DNA of 64,000 bases from the NCBI RefSeq assembly GCF_030247195.1, contig NC_080671.1:300215934-300279933 (forward strand), in the 5' to 3' direction. The DNA comes from Topomyia yanbarensis. Its lineage: Eukaryota > Arthropoda > Insecta > Diptera > Culicidae. Shown here one piece after another: positions 1-10,780 of this stretch. Made by a program: the position numbers and the translations under genes. The notes under the pieces were generated by a model. That model worked only from the letters and a program-made list of their open reading frames with translations, searched no databases and was not told the DNA's origin. Each line of letters starts with the position of its first letter. The first letter of the stretch is position 1.

Positions 1-1
1 G

Positions 2-610
2 TTAAGAGTCAGGCGTACCCAAAAAAATGAGATGCTCCTCGAGCTTAAGAAGAATACTACAACTAGTAGCTCTGCCTTGCAGGAGACTATAACTAAATCA
101 ATGGGTGGAAAGGCAGAAGTTAAAGCCTTAAGCCCGGAGATGGTAATTGTGTGCAAGGACCTCGACGAAATAACGACGGAAGACGAGCTGAGAGGTGCTA
201 TGAAGCAGCAGTGCAAACTGGGCGAGGTGCACATGACGATCCGGTTAAGGAAGGGATACGGAGGAACGCAGACAGCGATGATTCGTTTACCGGTAACCGC
301 TGCAGATAAGGCGCTGGAGGTAGGTAAAGTTACAGTTGGATGGTCGAGATGCCTACTGATAGCCGCCCCACGAGTAAATAAACAAGCGGAGAAATGCTTC
401 AAATGTTTAGGCTTTGGACCTTTAGCAGGGGCTTGCAAAGGCCCGGACAGATCCGGGATGCGCTGGAAATGCGGAGAGACGGGCCATCTTGCGAGAGACT
501 GCACGCAGAGGCCGAAGTGTTTGCTTTGCACCCCAGCGGAAGAAAACGACCATCAGACGGGTGGCTTTAAATGCCCAGCCTACAAGAAGGCGACTGCAGG
601 CCAACGGTGA
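2..610 (+). pseudogene. R1-like ORF1 (gag-like nucleic-acid-binding protein), C-terminal part
   Basis: ORF1 proteins of this clade bind element RNA in a ribonucleoprotein. The frame is open from base 2, and the Met at 32 is internal. The last 70 residues hold three zinc-knuckle positions. The first (CFKCLGFGPLAGAC) has Pro where the metal-binding His should be. The second (RWKCGETGHLARDC) lacks its first Cys, which is Arg. The third (CLLC...HQTGGFKC) is complete. Two of three knuckles are therefore compromised, in keeping with an ageing copy. The stop TGA (608-610) shares its last base with the ORF2 start. The family call is confident; that the protein is impaired is inferred from the lost ligands. 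Confidence 0.75.
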
Positions 611-3596
611 TGGAGGTGACCCATATAAACCTGAATCACTGTGATACAGCACAGCAACTGTTGTGGCAGTCTACGACAGAAACTATGTGCGATGTCGCTT
701 TGATCGCAGAGCCTTATCAAGTCCCCCCTAATAACGGTAACTGGGTCGCGGATAGATCAGGAACCGCTGTGATACAAGTAATGGGAAGATTCCCCATCCA
801 AGAAGTGGTAGAACGTTCATACGAGGGTTTCGGGATAGCCAAAATCAACGGCATCTTCGTATGTAGCTGCTACGCTCCCCCAAGGTGGACAGTAGAGCAG
901 TTCAGCCTAATGCTGGAGCAGTTAACCGAGCAGTTGATCGATCGGAAGCCGGTAGTCATTGGTGGTGACTTCAACGCCTGGGCTGTGGAATGGGGCAGTA
1001 GAGTAACCAACACAAGAGGGTGTATCCTGCAGGAAGCTCTAGCGAAGTTAGACATACGATTGTGCGATGAAGGCTTTGTTAGCACATTTCGGAGAGACGG
1101 GAGGGAGTCTATCATCGACGTCACATTCTGTAGTCCCTCATTGACGGCGAACATGAATTGGAGAGTATGCGAAACGTATACGCATAGTGACCACCAGGAG
1201 ATTCGCTACCGTATCGGTCAACGGAACCCCGCGGCAGTACAGAGAAGGGTGACCGGCGAACGAAAGTGGAAGACGAAAGCCTTCAACAAAGACCTCTTTG
1301 TTGAGGCACTTCGGCCGAACGGCGGGACCGAGAACGTGGATGCGGCTGTCCTAACAAGAAGGATTGTGGCGGCTTGTGATGCCACAATGCCGCGAAAACT
1401 GGAACCACGCAACAAACGGCGTCCAGCTTACTGGTGGAACGAGACGCTTAGTACGTTACGCGCTTCTTGTCTCAGAGCCAGAAGGCGGGCCCAAAGAGCA
1501 AGGTCGGAACCAGATAGAGAAGAGCGTAAGGCAGCGTTTCGGGAAGCTAGGGCCGCTTTAAAACGGGAGATCAGACTTAGCAAGTCAGAGTGCCACAAGG
1601 AGCTATGCCGAGAGGTAGACGCCAATCCCTGGGGTGACGCATACCGAGTCGTGATGGCGAAAATGAAGGGTCCGACGAAGCCAGCCGAAATGTATCCGAG
1701 CAAGCTGAAGATAATTGTCGAGGGTCTTTTCTCGAAGCACGATCCAACTATATGGCCACCGACACCGTACGGCGAAGAAGAAGGAACAAGCACGGATCGG
1801 CAAGTGACTAACGACGAGCTAGCAGAAGCATCGAAGCGCCTAAAATCAAAGAAAGCCCCTGGTCCGGATGGAATACCAAACGTGGTACTGAAAGCTGTGA
1901 TCCTGGCATATCCGGACATGTTCAGGATAGTGATGCAGAAGTGCCTAAATGAAGGCAACTTCCCCGAAATGTGGAAGGTCCAGAAGCTGGTGTTGCTGCC
2001 GAAGCCAGGGAAGCCACCTGGCGACCCGACCTTGTACAGGCCCATATGCCTGCTGGATACACTCGGAAAACTCCTGGAAAGGATCATTCTTAACAGGTTG
2101 ACGAAATTCACGGAAGGTGAGCGCGGACTGTCCAAGATGCAGTTCGGTTTCCGCAAAGGAGCATCGACAGTGGATGCAATTCGGATAGTGCTCGAGAGTG
2201 CTGAGAAGTCATCTAAATAGAAGCGAAGAGGAGATCGATACTGCGCTGTGGTCACGATAGATGTGAAGAACGCGTTCAACAGTACCAGCTGGGAAGCCAT
2301 CGCTGCAGCGCTGCATAGAATGAGGGTTCCCGACTATCTATGCCAGATCCTGAAGAGCTACTTTCAGAGCAGAGTGCTGCCGTACGAGGCGAGCGAAGGA
2401 CAGAAGTCACTGCGTGTCACAGCGGGCGTTCCTCAGGGCTCCATTCTCGGTCCAATCCTTTGGAACGGGATGTACAATGGGGTCTTAACGCTGCAGCTGC
2501 CTAGGAAAGTGAAAATCGTAGGTTTCGCGGACGACGTGTCACTAACGGTGATGGGTGAGACACTCGAAGAAGTGGAGGTGTCGGTGATGGAGACAATAGA
2601 CGCGATCGAGAGCTGGATGAACGGGATTAAGCTGCAAATAGCTCACCACAAGACGGAGGTGTTGTTGGTCAGCAACTGCAGATCGGTTCAATGGATGCAG
2701 ATCGACGTCGGAGGGCACGTGATTGCATCGAAACGTGCTTTGAAGCAATCGGGAGTTATAATCGACGACCGGTTGAGCTTCAACAACCACGTTGATTACG
2801 CCTGTGAAAAGTCGGCGAAGGCAACGAACGCAATAGCGAGAATCATGCCAAACGTCGGCGGTCCGAGAAGCAGCACGAGACGTCTGCTATCTACTGTTTC
2901 GTCATCGATACTCCGATATGGGGTTCCTGCCTGGAGTGCTGCGCTGAAAACCAAGCGGAACCGTGAAAAGCTAAAAAGGACATTCCGACTGATGGCCGTA
3001 CGAGTCGCGAGTGCCTACAGAACAATATCGTCGGAGGCAGTATGCGTTATCGCCGGGATGATCCCCATCTGCATTACCCTGGCGGAGGACGTGGAATGCT
3101 ATCAGCGGAGAAATGCACGTAACGCTAGGAGACTGGTTCGAGCGGACTCGTTGGCTAAATGGCAACAGGAGTGGGACAACGCGGAGAAAGGAAGGTGGAC
3201 CGACTCATCCCAAATGTATCGGCCTGGGTACATAGGAAGCATGGAGAGGTGAACTTCCATTAGACGCAGTTTTTGTCCGGACACGGATGCTTCCGGAAGT
3301 ACTTGCATCGGTTTGGACATGTTTCGTCACCCCTTTGCCCGGAGTGTGCGACTGTGCAGGAGACACCGGAACACGTGGTCTTCGAATGCCCTAGATTCGA
3401 AGAAGTTCGTAGGGGTATACCTGGTATGACAGTGGACAATATCGTCGAAGAGATTTGCCGTGACGAACATACCTGGGACGCTGTCAACAGAGTGGTCTCG
3501 AGCATACTCTCCGAGCTGCAGAGGAAGTGGCGAAGAGACCAGCAAGACGCCGCAAATCGGTCCGCCGCCGGGGAACTCTCCAACTGTGTAGACTAG
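610..3596 (+). pseudogene. R1-like ORF2: endonuclease, reverse transcriptase, C-terminal CCHC (broken)
   Basis: This is the replication protein of the element: it nicks the target and reverse-transcribes at the nick. I chose the ATG at 610 (MEVTHINLNHCDTAQQL, typical of the clade) rather than the in-frame ATG at 571. The endonuclease spans about residues 1-220 with EPYQV, GGDFNAWAVEWG and SDHQE. The RT has KAPGPDGIPN, IDVKNAFNS, GVPQGSILGP and the catalytic FADD. The C-terminal CCHC (CPEC...H...C) lies at about 3336-3390. Breaks: TAG at 2218-2220 between the fingers and palm, with the same frame continuing beyond; a one-base-deletion-like shift near 3200, moving the reading into the third frame; and TAG at 3261-3263 just before GHGCF. 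The two active sites look intact but cannot be made as one protein. Confidence 0.88.
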
Positions 3597-4029
3597 GTCC
3601 ACCGCCGGGGACCAGTTGAGTAGTACGTGAAGTAGCACAGAGTTGGGTCGTCGGGGCGCCTGGGAACGGGACGTCAAGCTTCACCGGAATCGCTGAACCG
3701 ACCTCGACATCCTACCGGGTAGCTCGTGAGTAGACTAGATCCACCGCCGGGGATTAGACCGAGTAGACCGCATCGCAGAGCTAGCAGTGGGTCGTTGGGG
3801 CGCTGGTGAACCGGAATCTACGCTCCAACCGGAATCGCCGGATAGACCTCAGCACCTACTGTATGGCCCGTTGAGTAGGCTAGATCCACCGCCGGGGACT
3901 AGATCGAGTAGATCGGGACGACGCGGAGAGCTAAATGGCTCACAAAAACGAACATCGGAATCAGGAGAAATCTACCGCTCGGTTGCAGGAGAATAGGCTA
4001 GATCCATTGTTGGGGACTAGACTGAGTAG
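3588..4029 (+). repeat. Tandem repeats in the R1-like 3' UTR
   Basis: Four related units begin near 3589, 3731, 3876 and 3994, so the spacing is 142, 145 and 118 bp. Each opens with a version of TAGRCTAGATCCACCGCCGG followed by GGGAYTAGAYYGAGTAG. The first three also share intervening text around GTCG-GGGCGC and ACCGGAATCGC. Tandem repeats in 3' UTRs are known in several R1-type elements; a role in RNA recognition by the RT is only inference. Confidence 0.75.
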
Positions 4030-4447
4030 TTCGCGAACAAGTGAGGACGGGAGCCGAAGGGCTCGGTGAATTAGACAGTCTGAAGCTTGCCGCTCAGACT
4101 GTACTCGTAGGGGAGGAGTACTAAGCCTCGACTCACAACCAGCTTTCCGACTGCCATGCAGAACATGCCAGTCTGTGTGGATGGTAGAGAATTGGTGGTG
4201 TATAGAGGAGTGGGGCTGTAACCCTGCGGAAGAAACGAACTAGTAAGTAGTTGAATTAGAGTGTGTGCTATGTACATAAAATCCCCTCCCCGAAGTAATG
4301 CCGTAAGGTAGTGCCGGGGAGGAATCAGGTTCTGGGCAAGAGCAGTGGTTTTAGCTGGTCGGGTGATGGCAGCCCGAACCCGTTCCCTGAGACATTGGGG
4401 TTTTTGAACATTTTTCCTCACTCAGGGTTTTCCTGAAAATTTTTTTA
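4030..4447 (+). other. Distal 3' UTR of the R1-like element
   Basis: Non-coding, moderately GC-rich sequence continues from the tandem repeats and ends in a T-rich, AT-rich stretch (about 4390-4460). No coding frame or polyadenylation signal stands out. The precise 3' terminus cannot be fixed from one copy. Confidence 0.5.
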
Positions 4448-4479
4448 CTGCTCTCTAAAAAAACAGATATTTTGCGATC

Positions 4480-4590
4480 ACGGCGGACTGAGTCGAATGT
4501 TATATGAGACTCGGGCCTCGGTTAGAAAGTCGGTTTTTGGAGCAATTGCATAACCTTTCTATATGAGAAAGGCAAAGGAATAATATTTAA
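4480..4590 (+). repeat. Conserved 3'-tail repeat, copy 1
   Basis: The block reads ACTGAGTCGAATG-TTATATGAGACTCGGGCCTCGGTTA, then GTCGGTTTTTGGAGCAATTGC and CCTTTCTATATGAGAAAGGC, ending in a short hairpin (CCTTTCTATATGAGAAAGG). The same block occurs near 8040-8150, 45975-46075 and 55005-55110, with a shorter match near 5565-5610. It looks like the shared 3' terminus of a dispersed repeat family; I cannot name the family. Confidence 0.6.
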
Positions 4591-4599
4591 TTAGCTTAA

Positions 4600-4870
4600 T
4601 CAGCATGAGTTCAATGTTATCTTCATGTGATTATATTTTGAAATGTTGGTGGAATGGGTTTGAAAGTGGAGGGAATGGGGGATTAGTAGAATGGGAGTGG
4701 AGGATGCGTCAGAAATCCTTCATCTTATTTCGGTATACGGGGTGGATGAAGGAAATGCGAGCAAGAGGGGGGTCCAAGGGGAGGGGAGTGATGAAGGAGG
4801 GAGGTATAAGGGCAAGGCGGGGGGAGGGGCGGCGACGCAATACTCAACTGCATATTTTGCCTTCCATTTG
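4600..4870 (+). other. G-rich, purine-biased tract
   Basis: The + strand is strongly purine-biased with many GGGG runs (GGGGGGTCC, GGGGAGGGGAG, GGGGGGAGGGG). It has no convincing coding content: overlapping open frames give only low-complexity Gly/Arg-rich peptides. The run pattern could form G-quadruplexes, which is an inference. Confidence 0.5.
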
Positions 4871-4875
4871 ACACT

Positions 4876-4990
4876 TGGTTTGAGAAAATATGCCCGGAAT
4901 TCCGGACTTCCGGAATCGTCGATAGTGGACAATATATTCAAAGAATGTTTGATTGGCAATCAGTGATCTAGATTTTTCTTCAAATTTTAT
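4876..4990 (+). repeat. Fragment of the dispersed repeat found at 7140-8150
   Basis: CTTCCGGAATCGTCGATAGT, GACAATATATTCAAAGAATG and TGGCAATCAGTGATCTAG align with degenerate versions at 7210-7290 and 7670-7730. The fragment is cut on its right by the CCCGACC minisatellite. Confidence 0.55.
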
Positions 4991-5200
4991 AAATTCGGGC
5001 TCTAGATCTAGAGCCCGAAATTATAAAATTTGAAAAACCCGCACCCGACCCGAGCCCGTAAATTTTAAAACAAGAAAACCCGGACCTGACCCGTACCCGA
5101 GAATGAAAATTTTGTAAAACCCGAACCCGACCCCGAGAATTTTAAAATTTGAAAACCCCAACCCGACCCGAACCCGAAAATTTTTAATTTGAGAAACCCG
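4990..5200 (+). repeat. CCCGACCCGAACCCG minisatellite, locus 1
   Basis: About six degenerate units of 30-37 bp, each with a GC part (AACCCGAACCCGACCCGA) followed by an AT part (AAATTTTAAAATTTGAAA). The same unit recurs at 6750-6930 and, in inverted orientation, at 7084-7130. The short peptides it encodes are repeat artefacts. Confidence 0.75.
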
Positions 5201-5269
5201 ATCCGAACCCAACTTGCTAATATGGAGAATCCACCAGAGATCTCGAAGATTTTTAATTTTAGGCACCCT

Positions 5270-6310
5270 AGGCTCATCCTAGAATAGTAGAATCATTCGA
5301 ATCTGAAGTAGCACCAGACGCGTTGAGTTATATCTGCCTATGGCGAAACGAATTACTGGCGAGTAAAATCCGCATTTTTATTTGCTATTATTGAACGTCG
5401 AATATGTAATGTTATGAGAAACTTACAAATTGTCGATATATATTAAACGAAATGTAGAATAAATCGGTCGCTAACTCATGGGGAAACAAAAAACTTAATG
5501 GTGACAGTTTCAAACAACCTTGCCCGTCGTACTTAACCAAAATTTCTAATTTTGTATCAAAAGCGAATTCTATACATTTCTTTTCTAGGAAATGTAAAAC
5601 CATTCCTGCAAGGCAGTTTGGTATAATATATCACATGTTAGCTATGGTAATTTACCAGAGCAGTACCACCAAATTTGTGATTTCAATATATGGGAATTGT
5701 GAAATCGTCCCCGGGGCCCGGGCTACAACGTCCTTTTTAGTCAATGGTTACAGTTTATTTTAACTGCAAGCATTCTTTATCATAAATCATTTTGATTATT
5801 ATTAAACTTCTATTAAAGCAGGTAAAACCTATTTGTTGCATTTGACCAACTTAACAGTGCCCGCTTAAAGTTTGTTTGGGGTACAAATGTACCCCACAAA
5901 ACCATTTACGTTAATGTTTTGTCATGTTTGCATAATTCCGAAGACATTATTTTATCTTTTTTTAAAAAGCAAAACATCGATAGACAGTAAACGAAAAACT
6001 TGTGAAAAATTGTATGTTTTAGAATAAAACTATCCAATTTAATTATAAATTTAATAAAAATTAGGTATATTAGAGCGATTTTAGTTCTTGGCTACGAATG
6101 TATCCTAAAAAACCGTTTACTTAGAGAAAAAGTCACGAAACCGTTGTAGGGTTAATGGACAATTATTATTCAATATGTAGCAAAAAGTACTACCATTAAC
6201 TGCACTCGCAACACCCACTGTTTGATTTCGGATCAATAGATTGGTTTTTATTGTTTCTACTTTCCGTAGATTTCTACTCGCTTTGCTTTGGACACTATTT
6301 GCTGTACGCT
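5270..6310. other. AT-rich spacer with a short repeat fragment
   Basis: No gene recognised. Near 5565-5605 there is GCGAATTCTATACATTTCTT followed by TCTAGGAAATGTAAAA, matching the end of the dispersed repeat family at 46030-46075 and 55070-55110. At 5878-5897 the sequence TGGGGTACAAATGTACCCCA is a 20-bp perfect palindrome of unknown meaning. Confidence 0.5.
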
Positions 6311-6313
6311 TTA

Positions 6314-7084
6314 GCTGAGTTTTACGCGTTTACTCTGATCGCGGCCTACGTATCGGTTTTAAAATACCTGTCGAAATTAATATTTTAAAACAGAAAGTTG
6401 AACCAATATTTTCCGATAAATTCCTGTTGACTTGATTTATTACTAATTATCATTAAAAATAAATCGCAAAGAGATTTTAGATGTGAGACCCGTATTGTTG
6501 AATGCTCTCTCATGAATGTTCTTTTAAACATAAAATAATTCAGTCAGTTTGCGAATCTGAAGAGACAGAATTTTATACAAGAATGAAAAAATACTATATT
6601 TGAGCACCAGAAAATACGACGAATTCTAGCGATTTAAAGGTGCTACCATTTGGTACGGTTATATGTGTCTTCCATTCGTATCACGAAGTATAAAAAAGGC
6701 TGGGTTTTGTGTAAAAGACAGCGTCAAGAAATGGTTGGGTTGTTTTGTTCAAAACCCGAACCCGACCCGACCCCGACAATTTCTAATTTGAAAAACCCGA
6801 ACCCGACCCGAGCCCGAATGTTCAAAATTTTAAAAACCCGGACCCGACCCGAGCCCGAGAATTTCAAAACCCGGAACTCGACCCGAACCCGAGAAGCTTA
6901 AATTTATTGAACCCGAACCCGACCCGAAACCCGGTTTATTTTTAATGATAATTAGTAATAAATCAAGTCAACAGGAATTTATCGGAAAATATTGGTTCAA
7001 CTTTCTGTTTTAAAATATTAATTTCGACAGGTATTTTAAAACCGATACGTAGGCCGCGATCAGAGTAAACGCGTAAAACTCAGC
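6314..7084. repeat. Perfect 150-bp inverted repeat enclosing a minisatellite
   Basis: Bases 6314-6463 are the exact reverse complement of 6935-7084, with no mismatch or gap found on full comparison by eye. The 471-bp spacer holds AT-rich sequence and the second minisatellite locus. The arms begin GCTGAGTTTTACGCGTTTAC and end CATTAAAAATAAA. Perfect identity over 150 bp means the inversion-duplication is recent or maintained by gene conversion, or is an assembly product. Confidence 0.85.
6750..6932 (+). repeat. CCCGACCCGAACCCG minisatellite, locus 2
   Basis: About five or six units, with the same two-part structure as locus 1. It sits in the spacer of the 150-bp inverted repeat and abuts its right arm. 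Confidence 0.75.
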
Positions 7085-7132
7085 GTCGGGTTCGGGTCGG
7101 GTCCGGGTTTCGGGCCTAAAAACCCGAACCCG
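7084..7132 (-). repeat. Short inverted copy of the minisatellite
   Basis: GTCGGGTTCGGGTCGGGTCC then CGGGTTTCGGGCCT on + is the reverse complement of the minisatellite unit. It begins exactly where the right inverted arm ends. Confidence 0.6.
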
Positions 7133-7139
7133 ACCATCT

Positions 7140-8150
7140 CTAATCATTTGGGACTTAGTTTGTGAAAATCGGGCCAACCATTTCCGAGAAACTAATATGA
7201 CTTTTCCCGGGCACTTCCGGAACCGTCTATGGTGGTCAATGTAGTCAACGAAAGTTTGTTTGGCAGTCGTTGACCTAGAACTGCAAATTTAAGTTGTTTG
7301 AGAGACATTTTAGCGAAATTTTTACCTTTTTTGCTTTCATCGGAGTATCGGTTTGAATCACAATTTGCTATGTGATTGCACGCCACAACCCGTAACTCCG
7401 GAACCGGAAGTCGGTTCGGGATAAAATTTAATAGTCATTTACGGGGACGCAACATCTTCCATTTGAGACTAAGTTTGGTTGATTCGGTCTAGCCATCTCC
7501 GAGAAACCGATGCGACTGTTATTCTGAATTTGGATACTTCCGCCGGGGCTTCCGGAACCGATGATGGTGGCCAATGCGTTGCGTTGCGTTGTGACGATGA
7601 TGTTGGCGGATTGCAATCTGACTTCATCATGTATGACTGCTGATTATCTAATAAGAGTTGCTTAGGGGGACCGATGATGGTGGCCAATGTGACCCAAAAG
7701 ACTTTGAATGGCTGTTAGTGACCTAGTACTACAAATCGAAGCAGTTGTGGTCACATTTTGGAAATTTTTTCACCATTATACATTCATTGCAGAATTTATA
7801 AATATCAACATTTTCTACGTGATCGTACTCATCACCCTGTAATTCCGGAACCGTAAGTCGGATCCATATGAAATTCAATAGCAGCCTATGGGAACTTTAC
7901 ACCTTTCATTTGGGACTAAGTTTGTGAAAATCGGTTCAGCCATCTCTGAGAAAAGTGAGTGAGATTGTGTTCGCGTACACACACAGACGCACATACACAC
8001 ATACATACACTCACATACATACACACAGACATTTGCCGAACTGGACGAACTGAATCGAATGGTATATGTCACTCGGCCCACCGGGCCTCCGTTAAAAAGT
8101 CGGTTTTCAGAGCAATTGCAATACCTTTCTATTGAGAAAGACAAAAATAA
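7140..8150 (+). repeat. Dispersed repeat with about 350-450-bp internal units and conserved 3' tail
   Basis: Degenerate units repeat the motifs CTTCCGGAACCG, ATGGTGGCCAATG (7217, 7557, 7671), GTTAGTGACCTAG, CGGAACCGTAAGTCGG (7400, 7845) and CATTTGGGACTAAGTTTG (7460, 7905). The right end has a CA/CATA microsatellite (7976-8032) and the shared tail (about 8040-8150: ACTCGGCCCACCGGGCCTCC, then a CCTTTCT...AGAAAG stem). No coding capacity is seen. This may be a non-autonomous or degraded element; the class is undetermined. Confidence 0.65.
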
Positions 8151-9779
8151 TTGCAACTAAATTTTCTTTTAATTTTTTGAGATTATTAAATAATACTAAT
8201 GAAAATTATTATTGATTTTGATTCAAGACGCACATAATACCAAAAGACAGTAAATTAGCCAAAATGTGCACCTTACTAAAATGCATCAAAGTAGAGACAG
8301 CAACCATGTTCATACCTGCTAGGTACAACGGTTATGCATGAGGTAGTTGTCTCAGCTAGATACGTTTGTTTTAGGCTGGACCTAACCACTTGAGCCAGCA
8401 CACAAACAAAAGAAACTCGACAACCGATCAAAAGAAACTCAAGCCGATTTTAACTAGGTTATTACTTGTGGAAATTAAAAATTGGATTCCAATTGCACAT
8501 TCTTCTCATAGACTGGGTAGTTTGACTGGTCTGTTTATGAGAATACCATCTCTATCACTTGAAATGCCTGTGTTTTGACAGCTCACAATTTTCAGTAGCA
8601 TTTTGATTACTCGCACTTTGAAAGTGCGGAGTTCAGATTAGTGGTAAGCGCGCAATATCATTGGAAATATTTTAAAATGAGAAATGTTTTTGATTGATAC
8701 ATATATACCACTGAAAGTTCACAGCATTGTCGAAAATTGTCAAAACCTATCTATTTCGAATTAAGTTGATTATATCGTAAAATTTATATTAGTAACGTGT
8801 TTTGTAGTATGCAATATGCTAATGATTTCTCATTTCTTGAGATACCAAACTAGATGGGAAATAAATAAGTTGTTTATAGTGTTATCTGACCAAATAGAAC
8901 AGAAATAAAAATTATACCTTTCATCCGAAAAAAGTTCACCAAAAACTACAAACAATCAGTACATACGTAGGGTTAGGGTAGGGTTGCTCCCTAATTCATC
9001 TTAGCTCCTCTATTCATCTCACCCATTTGAACACGTTAGTTAGAGCAGTATCTGCTATCTCTATTCAACGCATTAGCTCAAATGGTAGGATGAATAAGGG
9101 TACGTTGTACTCGACTTTTCGCTTCGCTCAAACGGGAGCATTTTACATTTTACAGGCAAAATTGTTAACTGTGCTTCTTCTTAGGTACGTAGCAAAGATG
9201 ATGATACCTATTTAAGCGCAATCCAGTCACTATAAGTCGAGTTATCAATTTAATAATGTGACATACTGACTAATGAGATGTTATTCATTGGGCACGTCTA
9301 CCCTATTATCATTTCGTCTCTTTTGAGATTGTATTTCATAAAAATATAACACTATGAGAAATATAATTCAATATTCAGTTTACGTGTGCATTACTGATCC
9401 CCGGAATATATGTTGTACTCAACGATATACTAGTTTAACAATTGGATCACCTTCCCATTTTGCAAGGTTGACGAAATGATGTATAAATAAGAAGCAACAA
9501 CAGTTCAAGTTACACCATTACAATTTTTAGAAATCGATCGTCGAACTAACATTCCTTCCCCTGTCTTGGTAGAACAGCATTGGTCGTGGCCGGCGTCGTT
9601 ATTGACCATTTTTATGAAAGTTTTGAGTCAGTAAAACATGCACAGTGAGAATGATTTGCTCTTCACAAGCATCACTTTATTGGTTCATTGTGCATTTTCA
9701 CTCGTTCGGTCAATCACGAAGTGGAACTACGGGCAGTCTACCTACGCTAAGATAAGCTACAAAATTCATCATCAACTCC
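8151..9779. other. Spacer without recognised features
   Basis: AT-rich sequence with no coding, RNA or repeat signature that I can support. Open frames here are short and lack domain-like composition. Confidence 0.5.
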
Positions 9780-10780
9780 TACACTGAAAAAAATCGATTT
9801 TAAAAATTTAAAGTAGATTTACAAAAACATCTTTGATTTGGATGGAATTTTGTTCCAAGATAGGTACTTAGGGGAAGATGGGGTAAAACGCACCCCCGTG
9901 GGCAAAATTAACCTCTTGTTTATATCGAAAACCGCTGAAAATTTCTAGAAAAGGGTAACACCTGTCGGAAGTCCGTTATAGTTAACTTACACTGTCAAAG
10001 TTTGATAACCGTACATCAATAGCAACTCGAGAAATAAACAAAAAACAATAACGTGCGCTTGTCATGTAATTATTGTGGCTCGTGCAACAAGGATTTTCAG
10101 CTCTTATAAATGCTGTTTTACTATTATATCAGTGCATTCCAGTTCTATTTATACCGTTACTCATTATTCCGTCACACTATATATGAAAAATCTACTAAAT
10201 AGTTCACTTTTCGCTAAATTTATATCTCTGCTCCATCGGGGGCAAAATGCCCTCTTCTTTGATTTTGCTGATTTTTTAGTCAAAAACAGAAAAATTGTTC
10301 TGAAAACATGCTAATTGCATAACCTAAGGCTATTTAATGGCACACTTTTGTGAAATCCCGTCACAAAACAAAACTACTTGCTTGTTCACCGAGCATTATG
10401 CACCGTTGTTGCGGTGCATCCTGCCCCGTTGTTGTAGTGCATTATGCCTCGTTGTTATGGTGCATTTTGCCCCGCTTATTTTTGAAAAGAAAATTTGTAA
10501 TGATTTTGAAAAAATGAATATTTTTTGCATGTTTTTGAATACTTTGCAAAGCGTTATGATTACAGAGGAAGATGTTGGCTACACGGTATCATTAATCAAA
10601 TCCTCCCAATTGATGTTCTATAGCTGAGTTATGATCATATTTCCTTAGGGGGTGCGTTTTATCCCATCTTCCCCTATGTTCCACTATGTACCGTCAAAAA
10701 TTCAAATTGGGTACATTCAAGGAAAAAAGTTATTCGAAAAAAAAAATTTTCGTTGGTCAAAATGATTTTTTTTCAGTGTA
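9780..10780. mobile_element. Small MITE (TACACTGAAAAAAAT termini) split by another MITE
   Basis: The ends are TACACTGAAAAAAATCG on the left and, at 10762-10780, the reverse complement of TACACTGAAAAAAAATCAT. Removing the inserted 804-bp element leaves about 195 bp. A diverged reverse-oriented copy of its left part lies at about 28955-29035 (CTTGGAACAAAATTTCATCC). Confidence 0.6.
9871..10674. mobile_element. 804-bp MITE-like element with GGGGAAGATGGGGTAAAACG termini
   Basis: The terminal inverted repeats are about 26 bp: GGGGAAGATGGGGTAAAACG on the left and the reverse complement GGGGAAGATGGGATAAAACG on the right. They are flanked by TA at 9869-9870 and 10675-10676. TA target duplication fits the Tc1/mariner superfamily. 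The interior has three degenerate units of about 26 bp (10395-10470, ending variants of TGCCCCGTTGTT) and no transposase. Confidence 0.72.

Larger units (their letters stand above)
1..4440 (+). mobile_element. R1-clade-like non-LTR retrotransposon, 5' end outside window
   Basis: The order is that of a two-ORF non-LTR retrotransposon: zinc-knuckle ORF1, then ORF2 with an APE-type endonuclease, reverse transcriptase and C-terminal CCHC, then a long 3' UTR. The C-terminal signature (GHGCFRKYLHRFG, then CPEC...EHVVFECPRF) is typical of the R1 clade. ORF1 is open to base 1, so the 5' part lies outside the window. The copy is damaged by an in-frame TAG at 2218-2220, a frameshift near 3200 and another TAG at 3261-3263. 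The 3' end is estimated at about 4420-4447, because the next sequence belongs to another repeat. No target duplication can be checked without the 5' end. Confidence 0.85.

Noticed and set aside
4720..5277. Repetitive Phe/Gly/Ser-rich and Pro-rich open frames on both strands
   Set aside because: Shadow translations of the G-rich tract and the CCCGACC minisatellite.
8970..8990. GGGTTAGGGTAGGGTT, telomere-like
   Set aside because: Only two or three irregular units, and insect telomeres usually use TTAGG or retroelements; not an array.
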